From: Nitrospiria bacterium
GTDB lineage: Bacteria; Nitrospirota; CAKKRA01; 9FT-COMBO-42-15
Length of the DNA: 11,057 nt
NCBI GenBank assembly: GCA_919902475.1
Contig: CAKKRA010000368.1
Location: 1-11,057 of the forward strand
Direction: 5' to 3'
Positions 1 to 5,828 of this stretch are shown piece by piece; the first letter of the stretch is position 1; every line of letters begins with the position of its first letter. Under the pieces are notes generated by a model that did not search any database, was not told the origin of the DNA, and saw only the letters and a program-made list of their open reading frames with translations. Position numbers and translations under genes: made by a program.

Positions 1-411
1 TTTACCGCCTTTTACATCTGATGCCTTGCCTTCCTTCATATTCCATGGCCCGCCCATGCCTGAGTTTGGGTTATATCCTATTATTTCTATTTGTTCTGTG
101 CCGCCTTCCTTTCGTTTCATAACACCCCATGCAAGAATAAATTTTTCAGCATGCAATACGCCTTTTGTCTCCCTCGCAAGGTTTATCTTTGTTTCAGGGA
201 ATGCCTGCGCCCAGTCAAAATTTGGCGTGTTTTTTGATGTAATCCAGATATCTGCATCAGTATTATCAATAACAACAGAGGCATTCTGCATAAACCCGAG
301 ATATATCCCAACCTGCGCAAAAATCAGCACAACAGAAAAGGTGACGCCAATCAGTGTAATGATAAACCTGATTTTGTCGTGAAAAAGATTTTTTCTTGCT
401 ATGGAGACCAT
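1..411 (-). CDS. ABC transporter permease, DevC/FtsX (MacB-like) family, N-terminal part
   Basis: This is the amino-terminal 137 residues of a gene that runs off the left edge. It starts MVSIARKNLFHDKIRF, followed by one long hydrophobic segment (about residues 14-42), then a soluble part with DNTDADIWITSKNTPNF (about 49-64). A short basic N-terminus, a single membrane helix and then a large extracytoplasmic domain beginning with a DADIWI-type motif is the layout of DevC-like permeases of the FtsX/MacB superfamily. These work with a DevA-type ATPase and a DevB-type membrane fusion protein in export. The ATPase and fusion protein are not in the window, so the substrate is unknown. The ATG at 411-409 is chosen because an in-frame stop lies four codons upstream and the next in-frame ATG would remove the membrane helix. 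No SD sequence precedes it. Confidence 0.8.
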   Translation of the reverse strand, partial: MVSIARKNLFHDKIRFIITLIGVTFSVVLIFAQVGIYLGFMQNASVVIDNTDADIWITSKNTPNFDWAQAFPETKINLARETKGVLHAEKFILAWGVMKRKEGGTEQIEIIGYNPNSGMGGPWNMKEGKASDVKGGK

Positions 412-422
412 ATATTTGATTT

Positions 423-452
423 ATTATATATGTTATCCTGATTATAAGTCAA
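423..452 (-). promoter_or_regulatory. Sigma70-type promoter of the ABC permease gene
   Basis: Reading the minus strand, TTGACT (452-447) is followed after 18 bases by TATAAT (428-423), a perfect -10. The start codon is only 11 bases past the -10, so the expected transcript start near 416 leaves about five untranslated bases. This agrees with the missing SD sequence and suggests an almost leaderless mRNA. Confidence 0.6.
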
Positions 453-466
453 AAGATAATTGTTAA

Positions 467-496
467 TTGACATATTGCAGCCTTGGGTGTTATTAT
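467..496 (+). promoter_or_regulatory. Sigma70-type promoter of the AI-2E family transporter gene
   Basis: A perfect -35 TTGACA (467-472) and a -10-like TATTAT (491-496) are separated by 18 bases. The expected transcript start is near 503 and the ATG is at 505, so this gene too would be read from a leaderless or nearly leaderless mRNA. The -35 boxes of the two divergent promoters are only 14 bases apart, so one regulator could control both. Confidence 0.55.
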
Positions 497-504
497 TTCG
501 ATAA

Positions 505-1569
505 ATGAAAAAAAATACCCCAAAGGGGTTGAATAAAAGATATATAATACCTTCTATAATTTTTCTTCTTTTCGCCCTGATTATTTATTTCCTTGGCAAT
601 ATAATCTTTCCCTTTTTTATCGCAGCGCTGCTATCATATCTTTTAAACCCGGTTGTAGGTTTCCTTGGAAAAAAGAGGATACCGAGAATAGCGTCAACTA
701 TCCTGATTTTTCTTGGCGTAATAGCTGCTGCCACAATCTTTATTCTTATAATTCTGCCTACTGTAAAAAATGAGATTGAAATAGTAATAAATAATATACC
801 TCGTTACTTAGAGGTTCTCCAGCAAAAGATAATCCCATATTTAGAGGAGACCTTTAAGATACCTATCCCAAAGACATCAGAAGAAATCATTCAGGAACTC
901 AGAATAAGGTTAAAGGGGTTATCACCTGATTTTATTCAATGGGCATCATCATATATCTTAAAGGCATTTTCAAGCACCCTCTCTTTCTTTCTCGGCATAT
1001 TAAGCTTCTTTATTGTCCCTGTAGCAGCATTTTATCTGCTAAAGGATTACAATAAGATTAAGGAAAAGGCAATAGATTTGATTCCAAAATCTTACAAGAA
1101 AAAGGCGCAGGCGCTTTTAAATGAAGTAGACACTGTATTAAAGGGCTTTATTTTAGGCCAGCTCTTGGTAAGTATTATTCTATCAATTATATACAGCATT
1201 GGCCTATGGATTATTGGTGTTGATATGCCTGTTGTTATCGGCATCCTCTCAGGCCTTGCCAATATGGTGCCTTATCTTGGCCTGATTGTCGGCATATCAA
1301 CAGCAGGGCTTATGGCATTTTTAGAATTTCAGGATTTTTATCACCCCATGTATGTTATAATATTGTTCGGAATTGCGCAGGGACTTGAAGGAATGCTTAT
1401 CTCGCCGAGGATCGTTGGTGAGAGGGTAGGGCTTCATCCTTTAGCAATATTGATGGCGATTTTTATTGGAGGCAATCTCTTCGGCTTCTTCGGCATACTT
1501 CTTGCTGTGCCTGTAACAGCAGTGTTAAAGGTCTTTGCAAGGGAGCTTGTAAGAAAAACATTAGTATGA
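505..1569 (+). CDS. AI-2E family transporter (PF01594-type membrane permease)
   Basis: A 354-residue integral membrane protein, the usual length for this family. Hydrophobic segments lie near residues 13-50, 62-85, 150-180, 215-238, 241-272, 280-296 and 311-345, separated by a charged amphipathic loop at about 86-148. The carboxy-terminal stretch SPRIVGERVGLHPLAI (300-315), followed by GGNLFGFFGILLAVPVTAV, is the strongest family signature. Members include TqsA, linked to autoinducer-2 export, and others that act as ion or sodium/proton antiporters, so the family name does not prove an AI-2 substrate. The ATG at 505 follows directly on an in-frame TAA (502-504), so no longer version is possible. 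There is no SD sequence. It is divergent from the ABC permease and apparently monocistronic, because a repeat-filled gap follows. Confidence 0.9.
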   Translation: MKKNTPKGLNKRYIIPSIIFLLFALIIYFLGNIIFPFFIAALLSYLLNPVVGFLGKKRIPRIASTILIFLGVIAAATIFILIILPTVKNEIEIVINNIPRYLEVLQQKIIPYLEETFKIPIPKTSEEIIQELRIRLKGLSPDFIQWASSYILKAFSSTLSFFLGILSFFIVPVAAFYLLKDYNKIKEKAIDLIPKSYKKKAQALLNEVDTVLKGFILGQLLVSIILSIIYSIGLWIIGVDMPVVIGILSGLANMVPYLGLIVGISTAGLMAFLEFQDFYHPMYVIILFGIAQGLEGMLISPRIVGERVGLHPLAILMAIFIGGNLFGFFGILLAVPVTAVLKVFARELVRKTLV

Positions 1570-1595
1570 CTGCATTGAACTTGATATTTATAAAA

Positions 1596-1711
1596 TCCCC
1601 CTATGTTCCCCATCCCCGATAGAGATATTCGGGGACAAGTTTTCAAAGGGGGAATCTTTCCCCTCTATTAAGAGGGGATAAAGGGGTGTGTTCCCCTCTT
1701 TAGCAAAGAGG
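1596..1711. repeat. Cluster of C/G-rich hairpin-forming intergenic repeats
   Basis: Four nested or adjacent inverted repeats fill this stretch. TCCCCCT (1596-1602) pairs with AGGGGGA (1647-1653). TCCCCGA (1613-1619) pairs with TCGGGGA (1629-1635). TCCCCTCT (1659-1666) pairs with AGAGGGGA (1671-1678) across an ATTA tetraloop. CCTCTTT (1695-1701) pairs with AAAGAGG (1705-1711). The composition differs sharply from the AT-rich surroundings. Similar runs of cccct/aggggg are scattered between genes in many Desulfobacterota and Nitrospirota genomes (from memory). The hairpins could also stop or protect the AI-2E transporter mRNA, but no clear T-run follows any of them, so I do not call a terminator. 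Confidence 0.6.
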
Positions 1712-1750
1712 CGTTAGTGGAGATTTGATAAGTTTTTTGAGTGACTTTGT

Positions 1751-1785
1751 CTGGATACCCGCTCAAAAACCCTGCGGGAATGACA
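1751..1785. repeat. Dispersed short palindromic repeat (CTGGATACCCGC...GCGGGAATGACA type)
   Basis: The unit begins CTGGATACCCGC, has an A-rich middle and ends GCGGGAATGACA. CCCGC (1758-1762) pairs with GCGGG (1774-1778). This is the familiar form of a short repeat that is scattered between genes in many bacterial genomes (from memory: variants of ctggat.cccgc...gcggg.atgac). It does not code for protein. Its last bases, ATGACA, may have been recruited as a -35 box for the gene downstream. Only one copy is in the window, so repetition itself cannot be shown here. Confidence 0.5.
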
Positions 1786-1807
1786 TATTTGGAGACTCAA
1801 TTATACT
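1780..1807 (+). promoter_or_regulatory. Possible sigma70 promoter for the DUF512-aroE pair
   Basis: ATGACA (1780-1785) and TATACT (1802-1807) are separated by 16 bases, about 50 bases before the DUF512 start codon. The -35 lies in the end of the palindromic repeat. A second TATACT (1838-1843) has no convincing -35. Moderate to weak evidence. Confidence 0.3.
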
Positions 1808-1859
1808 TTAGGATAAGCTATTTATTAGTCCAAAAAATATACTATTAGTGGTAAAAAAA

Positions 1860-3161
1860 ATGTTAACAAAAGATATCGTTAAAAAAGGTATAAATATAAT
1901 TTCAGTTGAAAAAGACAGCATTGCCTTTGCTGCTGGAATTAAGCCTGGTGATATGCTTATTTCTATTAATGACAATGCGATATCTGACCTAATTGATTAT
2001 AGATTTTACGAGGCTGAGGAATTTTTAAAGGTTGAAATAATTCGCGATGGTGTCTTGAAAGAAATAGAGATAGAAAAGGCAGAGGACGAAGACATCGGCT
2101 TGGAGCTTGATTCCATTCGCATCAAAAGGTGCCCTAATAAGTGCGTCTTTTGCTTTGTTGACCAGATGCCAAAAGGATGCAGGGAGAGCCTTTATATAAA
2201 GGATGAGGATTACCGTTTCTCCTTTCTCTACGGCAGTTATATTACCCTGACCAATATTACAAACAAGGATAAGGAGAGGATATTTAGCCAAAGGCTGAGC
2301 CCGCTTTATATCTCTGTTCATGCAACTGATAATGAGCTTCGCAGGAAGATGTTGGGGAATAAAAAGGCTTCTGACATCTTAAAGGAGATAGAGGAGCTGG
2401 CACGGCACAGGATATATTTACATACACAGATTGTCCTCTGTCCAGGGTTCAATGATGGCGAATATCTTAAAAAGAGCATTAATGATTTAAAGGATTTTTA
2501 TCCCTATGTTTCTTCTATTGCCATAGTTCCTGTTGGCCAGACAAGATATAGGGTAAATAAGTTAATGCCGGTTGATGCGGATTATGCAAAGAAGACGATT
2601 ACACTATTGACTAAAATCAAGGCTGATATTAAGAAAGAAATTGGAGATGATATATTATTTATTGCTGATGAGTTTTATATAAAGGCAGGCATGGAGTTTC
2701 CAGATATAAGCGAGTATGCGGATTTTCCTCAGATTGAAAACGGTGTTGGTTTTGTGCCTTTATTTCTTTCTGAGTTTGAGGAGGCTCTTACTAAGATAAA
2801 GAAGAAGGCTGATACAAGCAGAAAGTTTATTGCAATAACAGGCGAGTCCTTTGCGCCGTATTTAAAAGGATGCGCTGCTAAATTAAAAAATTATGGCGTT
2901 GATATTAATGTTATTGCTGTTAAAAATAGTTTTTTAGGCGATAGCGTAACAGTTGCTGGCCTTTTAACAGGTCAGGATATTTTGAGAGCCTTAAAAAATA
3001 TTGATAATAAGAGAACAGTCTTGATACCATCTGTATCATTAAGGGAGGCAGCGGACAGATTTTTGGATGATATGACAGTTGAGGAGTTACGAAATGGAAG
3101 CGGTATGGAGGTAGAGGTTGTTCAGGCTGATGCAAAGGGATTAATTGAGAGGGTAGGGTGA
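1860..3161 (+). CDS. DUF512 family protein with PDZ and radical-SAM-like Fe-S domains
   Basis: A 433-residue protein counted from the ATG at 1860. A PDZ-like domain occupies about residues 8-70 (ISVEKDSIAFAAGIKPGDMLISIN). It is followed by CPNKCVFC (Cys 91, 95, 98), a C-x3-C-x2-C cluster of the radical-SAM kind that can bind a 4Fe-4S cluster, then a TIM-barrel-like region. The DUF512 carboxy-terminal part contains DSVTVAGLLTGQDIL and VLIPSVSLREAADRFLDD. The reaction carried out by this family is not known to me; it is conserved in cyanobacteria, clostridia and several Gram-negative groups. A GTG at 1848 would add MVKK, but neither start has a good SD sequence and ATG fits the family start better. 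The gene is followed after 22 bases by aroE on the same strand, so the two are probably co-transcribed. Confidence 0.85.
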   Translation: MLTKDIVKKGINIISVEKDSIAFAAGIKPGDMLISINDNAISDLIDYRFYEAEEFLKVEIIRDGVLKEIEIEKAEDEDIGLELDSIRIKRCPNKCVFCFVDQMPKGCRESLYIKDEDYRFSFLYGSYITLTNITNKDKERIFSQRLSPLYISVHATDNELRRKMLGNKKASDILKEIEELARHRIYLHTQIVLCPGFNDGEYLKKSINDLKDFYPYVSSIAIVPVGQTRYRVNKLMPVDADYAKKTITLLTKIKADIKKEIGDDILFIADEFYIKAGMEFPDISEYADFPQIENGVGFVPLFLSEFEEALTKIKKKADTSRKFIAITGESFAPYLKGCAAKLKNYGVDINVIAVKNSFLGDSVTVAGLLTGQDILRALKNIDNKRTVLIPSVSLREAADRFLDDMTVEELRNGSGMEVEVVQADAKGLIERVG

Positions 3162-3183
3162 GGGGTACCATAATAAATATACT

Positions 3184-4032
3184 ATGAAAATCACTGGCAA
3201 GACAAAAATAGTCGGCATCTTCGGATATCCTATTGAGCATACCTTTTCTCCTCTTATGCACAATGCTGCCTTTTCTGCATTAGGGCTTGATTACTGCTAT
3301 ATTCCTTTTGAAGTACAGCCAGAAGATTTAAAAAGCGCAGTAGAAGGTATTCGGGCATTGAATATAAGAGGTATAAATATTACAGTGCCGCACAAAGAGG
3401 CTGTAATTAAATATCTTGATGAATTGTCCAAAGAGGCAAAACTGATTGGCGCTGTTAATACCATTGAAAATAAAGGCGGTAAACTGATTGGTCATAATAC
3501 TGATGGAAGGGGATTTATAAAGTCCCTATGGGATGATGCAAAGACAAGGGTAAAGGGAAAGAGGGTTTTGCTTCTTGGCGCAGGCGGGGCAGGTAAAGGA
3601 ATCGCTGTTTCTTGCGCATTAGAAGGGGCATCCGAGATTACAATTGCAAACAGGACTATTAAAAAGGCAGATGAACTTGTTGGGTATCTGAAAAGAAATT
3701 TTAAGAAGACTAAATTTTCAGTAATTCCATTAGATGGGCATGAAATTGCAAAGGGAATTGCCGGTGCAGATATTTTGATAAATGCAACATCCATTGGTTT
3801 AAAGGGGAAAGGTTTATTGCCGATTTCACAAAAGGATTTGCATAGGGATTTGGTAATATATGATTTAATTTATAACCCTCAGATAACACCTCTTTTAAAA
3901 ATAGCAGGAAGGGCAGGGGTGAAGAAGGCTGTTAACGGTCTTGGTATGCTGATTCATCAAGGAGCCCTTGCATTTCAGATATGGACAGGTAAAAAACCGC
4001 CTGTTGATGTTATGAAAAAAGCAGTCTTATAG
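3184..4032 (+). CDS. aroE: Shikimate dehydrogenase (NADP+)
   Basis: A 282-residue cytoplasmic enzyme that reduces 3-dehydroshikimate to shikimate with NADPH in the aromatic amino acid pathway. The substrate-binding half shows GYPIEHTFSPLMHNAAF (14-30), with the SP/N signature, and NITVPHKEAV (65-74), whose Lys71 is the catalytic lysine. Asp107 in GHNTDGRGF is its catalytic partner. The nucleotide-binding half has the glycine-rich loop GAGGAG (132-137) and NRT (156-158), the latter favouring NADP. The end carries YDLIYNP and NGLGMLIHQGALAFQIWTG, all typical of AroE. Full length with no missing residue. The ATG is the only possible start, because the frame upstream contains no other start codon before a stop at 3154-3156, and no SD sequence is seen at a proper distance. 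It lies downstream of the DUF512 gene and converges on the minus-strand operon with only six bases between the stop codons. Confidence 0.95.
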   Translation: MKITGKTKIVGIFGYPIEHTFSPLMHNAAFSALGLDYCYIPFEVQPEDLKSAVEGIRALNIRGINITVPHKEAVIKYLDELSKEAKLIGAVNTIENKGGKLIGHNTDGRGFIKSLWDDAKTRVKGKRVLLLGAGGAGKGIAVSCALEGASEITIANRTIKKADELVGYLKRNFKKTKFSVIPLDGHEIAKGIAGADILINATSIGLKGKGLLPISQKDLHRDLVIYDLIYNPQITPLLKIAGRAGVKKAVNGLGMLIHQGALAFQIWTGKKPPVDVMKKAVL

Positions 4033-4038
4033 TTTCCA

Positions 4039-4188
4039 TTATCTTCTTTTTCTGCAATGAGGACATTGGCCGGAGCAATGCCTGTTTCTTGAATGAACAT
4101 GATTCTTTGCCATTTGCCTTGTTCCATTCATGAGTGTTATTAAATTCCATACTATTATTGCCAGCCAACCGATAGTTAAGAATGACAT
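4039..4188 (-). CDS. Small membrane-anchored protein with a CxxxCxxC cluster (49 residues)
   Basis: A short gene that a standard gene finder could miss. The ATG at 4188-4186 is preceded by a perfect SD sequence, AGGAGGT (4202-4196), seven bases away. This SD lies inside the last codons of the upstream gene, whose TAA ends one base before the ATG, so translation is probably coupled. The product starts MSFLTIGWLAIIVWNLITLM, a single hydrophobic helix (about residues 3-20). A strongly basic tail follows, ending HCSGQCPHCRKRR, with Cys 38, 42 and 45 and His 30, 32, 37 and 44. The positive-inside rule puts the tail in the cytoplasm. The cysteines could bind zinc or an Fe-S cluster; three Cys plus a His would suffice. 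I do not recognise a family. It is the last gene of the sigma54-controlled operon and ends six bases from the aroE stop codon. Confidence 0.7.
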   Translation of the reverse strand: MSFLTIGWLAIIVWNLITLMNGTRQMAKNHVHSRNRHCSGQCPHCRKRR

Positions 4189-4189
4189 T

Positions 4190-4699
4190 TTAATTACCTC
4201 CTTTATATTTCACTTCCTCTGTTGCATTTATAACCTTATTTAAATAAACCTCTGATAATTCCTGCTTGTTAAATTTTTCTTTTACAGCTTTGGCTCCTTC
4301 ATTATAAGCTATCACTACAATTTTGACATCATTAATGCCTTTAAGTCTTCTTTCCAGCAATCCGAAGTAAGCAGCCCCCAATTTAATGCTAAATTCTTTG
4401 TCTTTTAACAGTTTCCATATAATCTTATCATCCGTTTTTGGTATCTCAATCTTGAAATATCTTGCAGCATCTCTGACTGCTGAGACCTTCATTTGAGTAA
4501 TTCCAAATGATGGGTCTAATTCACCTACAATATATTTGCCGTCATTTGATTCGACTTTGATAATCCCTCTGAATAGCTTCCTTCCTTCAATGCTTCTTAT
4601 ATAAATCTTAGAATATTTCTTTGACAGATCGTCAAGCTCAGATGCCTGGCAAACTGAACTTAATATTAACAATAAGACTAAGGTGATGATTGTCTTCAT
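4190..4699 (-). CDS. Exported lytic-transglycosylase-like protein (SLT domain)
   Basis: A 169-residue protein with a clear signal peptide (MKTIITLVLLLILSSVCQA, cleavage probably after Ala19). The mature part has the order of motifs of the goose-lysozyme-like SLT fold: KVES with the presumed catalytic Glu50, SFGITQM (64-70) in place of the usual GLMQ, and AYNEG (131-135). These enzymes cut peptidoglycan between MurNAc and GlcNAc and often open the wall for pili or secretion machines. It is near the minimum size for a single SLT domain, with no wall-binding domain. An in-frame ATG at 4732 would add 11 residues, but the ATG at 4699 is better: it has the SD sequence AGGAG (4711-4707) seven bases upstream and gives a clean signal peptide. 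It lies 36 bases after the HExxH gene and is coupled to the small gene downstream. Sequence departs noticeably from typical SLT proteins, so activity is inferred. Confidence 0.72.
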   Translation of the reverse strand: MKTIITLVLLLILSSVCQASELDDLSKKYSKIYIRSIEGRKLFRGIIKVESNDGKYIVGELDPSFGITQMKVSAVRDAARYFKIEIPKTDDKIIWKLLKDKEFSIKLGAAYFGLLERRLKGINDVKIVVIAYNEGAKAVKEKFNKQELSEVYLNKVINATEEVKYKGGN

Positions 4700-4735
4700 A
4701 TATATGCTCCTTTTTAAAATGCGGAAGACCATTTT

Positions 4736-5320
4736 TTACCACTTCAATATTGTTACACCCATCTTGATTTCATTCTTGCTCATTGTAAGATATACAGGGA
4801 TATCTGTTTTATAATATGCCCTGTATATAGAATATAAGGAGTGAACTACAAGGAATGCTGATACATACTCCTTTTTTAGTCCTGCCTTGTCCATCATCTC
4901 TATGTCACCGTAATTGTCATCTGGACTTAATATGCCGTCGCTTACTACATAGAGAAGTGCATTTACAATATTAAATGTTAGCATGCCAATTACATAATCA
5001 TTATCCTTTGGAATTTTTTTGGTGTTTAGGATTATTTCTGTTGACAATACCTGCGAAACTAAACCAGCTGAGCCAAGCTCGTATCTTTCGCTGTCTGATG
5101 TTTTATTGGATGTAACCCATGTACTGCCAAATCCATTCTGCCATTTAAATGATGTGCCATTGACCTCTGCCACAATCTGATGTGATGCTTCATGAATTAC
5201 ATAGCCGCTTCCAAGCCCTAATGCAAACTTCAGATAATCAAAGGCAAAGGCTGTGGATGTAAAGCCAGGAACTAAGAAACTAAGCGCTAAGACCATTGTT
5301 AATAATTTAATCCTTTTCAT
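4736..5320 (-). CDS. Exported membrane protein with an HExxH motif (M50-like, function unknown)
   Basis: A 194-residue protein with a signal peptide (MKRIKLLTMVLALSFLVPGFTSTAFA, cleavage likely after Ala26). In a hydrophobic context it carries GYVIHEASHQIVAEVNG, with HEASH at 43-47, the HExxH pattern of zinc metalloproteases. Further on are SAGLVSQVLSTEIIL (84-98) and FNIVNALLYVVSDG (116-129). The latter recalls the second metal-ligand motif (N...DG) of site-2/M50 proteases, with Asp128 as the possible third ligand. There are about three hydrophobic segments after the signal. This is my reading of motif order only; I do not recognise a named family, and it may be a non-catalytic relative. The start has the SD sequence AAGGAGG directly ahead, and the ATG lies one base after the stop of the pseudo-receiver gene, so the two are translationally coupled. 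Confidence 0.6.
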   Translation of the reverse strand: MKRIKLLTMVLALSFLVPGFTSTAFAFDYLKFALGLGSGYVIHEASHQIVAEVNGTSFKWQNGFGSTWVTSNKTSDSERYELGSAGLVSQVLSTEIILNTKKIPKDNDYVIGMLTFNIVNALLYVVSDGILSPDDNYGDIEMMDKAGLKKEYVSAFLVVHSLYSIYRAYYKTDIPVYLTMSKNEIKMGVTILKW

Positions 5321-5321
5321 T

Positions 5322-5717
5322 TTATTCCTCCTTGCCGCCCACTAATGCAGCGGTCTTGTTGATTGTTTTTAGATGTGTATCTATTTTTTCCATAAGCTCT
5401 TTAAAACTAAATGGTTTTTCCATAAACTGAACTTCGTTGCACTCGGTCATCTTTTCAATCAGATTTGAGTCTTCTTTAATGGTTGTGATGATAGAGAATG
5501 TGTTGTGGTTGACGAGTCTTTTTAAGGCAATAAGCAACTGCTCATTGTCATTGAATGTAGTTTCAAGATTGATGATGGCAATGTCTAAGGGATTCTCAAA
5601 TTCTGTTAAGGGATTGATGTTAATGAGTTCTACTATTCTGAAGCCCCTCTTTTTAAGAAGAAAGCTGATTCCCTTTCTGAGCCTTCTGTCGCTATCCGCT
5701 ATAAGGATTGTCTTCAT
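5322..5717 (-). CDS. Stand-alone pseudo-receiver protein (CheY-like, phospho-Asp replaced)
   Basis: A 131-residue single-domain response-regulator fold. The acidic pocket is present (ADSD, Asp8 and Asp10), as are the switch threonine region (SIITT, about 78-82) and the conserved lysine in MEKPFSFKEL. The residue at the phosphorylation position is Asn50 (IAIINLETT), where the regulator encoded just upstream has Asp51 in LIITDLKMP. It therefore probably cannot be phosphorylated in the normal way and would act as a constitutive or competing partner. There is no output domain. An upstream in-frame TTG at 5723 overlaps the ribosome site, so the ATG at 5717 is chosen, with AGGAGG six bases ahead. 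It is the first gene of a four-gene operon that begins 14 bases after a predicted sigma54 transcription start. Confidence 0.78.
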   Translation of the reverse strand: MKTILIADSDRRLRKGISFLLKKRGFRIVELININPLTEFENPLDIAIINLETTFNDNEQLLIALKRLVNHNTFSIITTIKEDSNLIEKMTECNEVQFMEKPFSFKELMEKIDTHLKTINKTAALVGGKEE

Positions 5718-5741
5718 TTCCAACCTCCTGCCCTTATGTAT

Positions 5742-5757
5742 TGCGAATAGCTTGCCA
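5742..5757 (-). promoter_or_regulatory. Sigma54 (RpoN) -24/-12 promoter of the four-gene operon
   Basis: On the minus strand the sequence is TGGCAAGCTATTCGCA. It fits the sigma54 consensus TGGCACG-N4-TTGCW with the GG and GC pairs exactly ten bases apart; the only mismatches are A for C at the sixth base and C for T just before the -12 GC. Transcription would start near 5731, just ahead of the AGGAGG ribosome site (5729-5724) and the ATG at 5717. The neighbouring NtrC-type regulator is the obvious activator. Confidence 0.78.
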
Positions 5758-5785
5758 GAAGCATGTTTTAGATAAAAGCTTGGAA

Positions 5786-5798
5786 AATCAAATAGTTA
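5786..5798 (+). promoter_or_regulatory. Integration host factor (IHF) site between enhancer and sigma54 promoter
   Basis: AATCAAATAGTTA matches the IHF consensus WATCAA-N4-TTR at every defined base. Its centre lies about 61 bases upstream of the predicted sigma54 transcript start, between the promoter and the enhancer palindromes. IHF normally bends DNA at this position so that the activator can touch the polymerase. The consensus is AT-rich and can occur by chance in AT-rich DNA; its position is the main support. Confidence 0.55.
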
Positions 5799-5828
5799 GA
5801 TAAATGAGAGGGTTGGTTGAGGGCTTAA

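Noticed and set aside
26..382. Plus-strand open frame at the left edge as a gene
   Set aside because: It is antisense to the ABC permease, whose opposite-strand translation gives a proper membrane helix and a recognisable DevC-like motif.
1659..1701. Intrinsic terminator after the AI-2E transporter gene
   Set aside because: The AGAGGGGA hairpin is strong but is followed by AT-mixed and G-rich sequence rather than a run of T, so I kept it as a repeat.
2025..2321. Antisense open frame inside the DUF512 gene, and similar antisense frames inside the kinase, regulator and pilB genes
   Set aside because: They have no ribosome site and no recognisable motif, and each lies wholly opposite a gene with clear conserved domains.
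4700..4732. Longer start (ATG at 4732) for the lytic-transglycosylase-like gene
   Set aside because: It would put eleven mostly charged or basic residues ahead of a perfect signal peptide and has no ribosome site, while the ATG at 4699 has AGGAG at good spacing.
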